Source: JBDTVS01 sp040007095 (lineage in GTDB: Bacteria; Acidobacteriota; Vicinamibacteria; Vicinamibacterales; CAVVIG01). From it: DNA of 7,491 nt. This document shows, piece by piece, positions 6,504 to 7,491 of this stretch (position 1 is the first letter of the stretch; the number at the start of each line of letters is the position of its first letter). The notes below the pieces were generated by a model, which saw nothing but the letters and a program-made list of their open reading frames with translations, was not told the DNA's origin and did not search any database. Location of the stretch: contig JBDTVS010000203.1 of NCBI GenBank assembly GCA_040007095.1, forward strand, positions 1 to 7,491, given 5' to 3'. Position numbers and translations under genes: made by a program.

Positions 6504-6509
6504 TAAACT
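6504..6509 (+). promoter_or_regulatory. Candidate -10 box (TAAACT) directly before mtdA
   Basis: TAAACT matches the -10 consensus at four of six positions and ends 6 nt before the GTG at 6516. There is no Shine-Dalgarno sequence in the gap. If used, the transcript would start on or beside the start codon and be leaderless. No -35 match is visible. Confidence 0.22.
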
Positions 6510-6515
6510 TCTTCC

Positions 6516-7376
6516 GTGCGCAAACTACTCCTGCAACTCGACAGCTCGCCTCATCCCAGCGTCTTCGACCGCGTGGTGGCGTTGGACGCCGGCGCGGACG
6601 AGGTCATGAGCTACGGCGGCGTGACCCCGGAAAACGTCCGCGACCTGGTCCACGGCGCGATCTTCACGCGCGGTCCAAAGGATCTTCACCACACGGCGAT
6701 CTTCATCGGCGGTACCGACATGGCCGCCGGCGAGCGGATCCTCGCCGTCGTCCGCAAGGCGTTCTTCGGTCCGCTGCGCGTCTCGGTGATGCTCGATTCG
6801 AACGGGTCGAATACCACGGCCGTCGCCGCCGTCGTGAAGCTGCAGCAGGCCGCTGGACATGTCGAAGGCGGCCGCGCGGTGATCACCGCCGGCACCGGAC
6901 CGGTGGGAACCCGTGCCGCGGGTCTCCTCGCCAAGGCCGGCGTGGAAGTGGTGCTGACGTCCCGCACACCTCAGCACGGCGCGCTCATCGAACAGATCCA
7001 ACAGCGGTTCGGCGGGTCAGTGCGCGAAGTGGGGATGCTCGACGGATCGCAGGCGCCGGCCGTGCTCGAAGGCGCGACGCTCCTCCTCAATACCGGCCCC
7101 GCCGGTGTGTGTCTCGTGCCGCGCGCGGCGTGGGCCGGCCGCGCCGGGTTGCGCGTCGCCGCCGATCTCAATGCTGTTCCGCCAGCCGGCATCGAAGGTG
7201 TCGAAGTCGGCGACAATGGGGTGGACCGTGACGGGGTCACGACGTTCGGAGCGTTGGGTGTGGGCGGTCTGAAGATGAAGATTCACAAGGCGTGCATCGT
7301 TCGCCTGTTCGAGCGCAACGATGCCGTGCTCGACGCGGAGACGATCGCCGGGATCGCGCAGGAGATTGCCCGCTGA
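6516..7376 (+). CDS. mtdA: MtdA-type NAD(P)-dependent methylene-tetrahydropterin dehydrogenase
   Basis: Cytoplasmic dehydrogenase of 286 residues that oxidises methylene-H4MPT (in MtdA also methylene-H4F) to the methenyl form with NAD(P)+. The N-terminal half closely follows Methylobacterium MtdA as I recall it: L-L-x-Q-L-D, P-S-V-F-D, G-A-D, Y-G-G-V-T-P-E-N-V, G-G-T-D-M-A-A-G-E-R (65-74), F-F-G-P-L-R-V-S and M-L-D-S-N-G-S-N-T-T (92-101). A Rossmann segment T-A-G-T-G-P-V-G-T-R is at 124-133, with Ser149-Arg150 after the second strand, which favours NADP. The C-terminal G-A-L-G-V-G-G-L-K-M-K-I-H-K-A-C is at 245-260. GTG at 6516 is the first possible start because an in-frame TAA lies at 6504-6506; there is no ribosome site. 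The alternative is the related MtdC class described from Planctomycetes. MtdB is less likely. Confidence 0.88.
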   Translation: MRKLLLQLDSSPHPSVFDRVVALDAGADEVMSYGGVTPENVRDLVHGAIFTRGPKDLHHTAIFIGGTDMAAGERILAVVRKAFFGPLRVSVMLDSNGSNTTAVAAVVKLQQAAGHVEGGRAVITAGTGPVGTRAAGLLAKAGVEVVLTSRTPQHGALIEQIQQRFGGSVREVGMLDGSQAPAVLEGATLLLNTGPAGVCLVPRAAWAGRAGLRVAADLNAVPPAGIEGVEVGDNGVDRDGVTTFGALGVGGLKMKIHKACIVRLFERNDAVLDAETIAGIAQEIAR

Positions 7377-7397
7377 ACTGTCGCTGAGAAAACTCGC

Positions 7398-7452
7398 CGC
7401 TAGTGTCCTGCGTCCGACGCTTTAGGACGTCTTCCTGGCGGGGCATCCCGCC
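7398..7452 (-). repeat. Structured repeat, copy 2 (right edge, inverted)
   Basis: Read on the minus strand, this copy has a GC hairpin GGCGGG-ATGC-CCCGCC (7452-7437), then GGAAG-x-CGT, then C-TAAA, and ends in ACGCAGGACACTAG. A second stem pairs GTCCT with AGGAC and GCGTC with GACGC around a single central base (7405-7428), with a 3-nt bulge on one side. The 28 bases at 7398-7425 match copy 1 at 25 positions in opposite orientation. The GC hairpin is present in both copies with different sequence, which suggests that folding matters. It begins 21 nt after the mtdA stop. Confidence 0.55.
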
Positions 7453-7474
7453 TGGCGGCGTTGCTCCTCCCTCA

Positions 7475-7489
7475 GATACTCCCGGTATC
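7475..7489. repeat. Small inverted repeat GATAC-TCCCG-GTATC at right edge
   Basis: Two perfect 5-base arms flank a 5-nt loop, 22 nt beyond the GC hairpin of repeat copy 2. On the minus strand it would be the first of three consecutive hairpins, so it may belong to the same element. The equivalent part of copy 1 lies outside the window. Confidence 0.35.
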
Positions 7490-7491
7490 CT

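Noticed and set aside
7422..7490. Possible C-terminus of a minus-strand gene entering from the right (22 residues, Arg/Glu-rich, ending in TAA at 7424-7422).
   Set aside because: It lies entirely in DNA rich in inverted repeats that matches copy 1. The charged peptide is plausible, but no family can be named and the window ends.
1..7491. CRISPR array, tRNA or rRNA.
   Set aside because: No regularly spaced direct repeats, cloverleaf with a TTCGANNC-type arm in context, or conserved rRNA stretch was seen on either strand.

Overview
The window is a GC-rich, densely coded stretch of a bacterial chromosome. Every gene I can support lies on the + strand. My best guess for the host is an Acidobacteriota member, possibly of the Vicinamibacteria type. 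This is inference, resting on the high GC, on an exporter built from separate adaptor, ATPase and two FtsX-type permeases, on a small protein that looks like the tail of a family I associate with Acidobacteria, and on tetrahydromethanopterin (H4MPT) C1 genes outside a classical methylotroph context. There is no rRNA marker, so the taxonomy is unproven.

Layout. Positions 1-223 are non-coding: one copy of a structured repeat (about 3-55), a CACCGAG inverted repeat (95-145), and a -10-like hexamer (210-215) just upstream of a GTG start. Positions 224-5666 look like one operon of six genes: HlyD/MacA-type adaptor, LolD/MacB-type ATPase, two FtsX/MacB-type permeases, a PPK2-family polyphosphate kinase, and a 76-residue protein whose start overlaps the PPK2 stop. 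Gaps inside it are 52 nt, a 4-nt overlap, 1 nt, 4 nt and a 4-nt overlap. Positions 5667-5876 are an intergenic region with GC hairpins, one followed by a T5 run. Positions 5877-7376 hold a C1 pair: fae (formaldehyde-activating enzyme) and an MtdA-type methylene-tetrahydropterin dehydrogenase, separated by 135 nt that contain a long imperfect hairpin. Positions 7377-7491 hold a second, inverted copy of the structured repeat seen at the left edge.

How the genes fit together. The first four genes should form an inner-membrane ABC pump coupled to a periplasmic adaptor, moving a substrate outward (lipid, peptide or drug-like; not determinable here). PPK2 moves phosphate between polyphosphate and nucleotides and could be co-expressed with the pump, but a functional link is speculative. 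Fae condenses formaldehyde with H4MPT, and the dehydrogenase next to it oxidises the methylene product to methenyl-H4MPT, the first two steps of pterin-linked formaldehyde oxidation and detoxification.

I see no wholly novel multi-gene system. The most unusual items are the inverted pair of structured repeats at the two edges, the orphan C-terminal domain coupled to PPK2, the MtdA-type (not MtdB-type) enzyme beside fae, and the structured DNA around fae.
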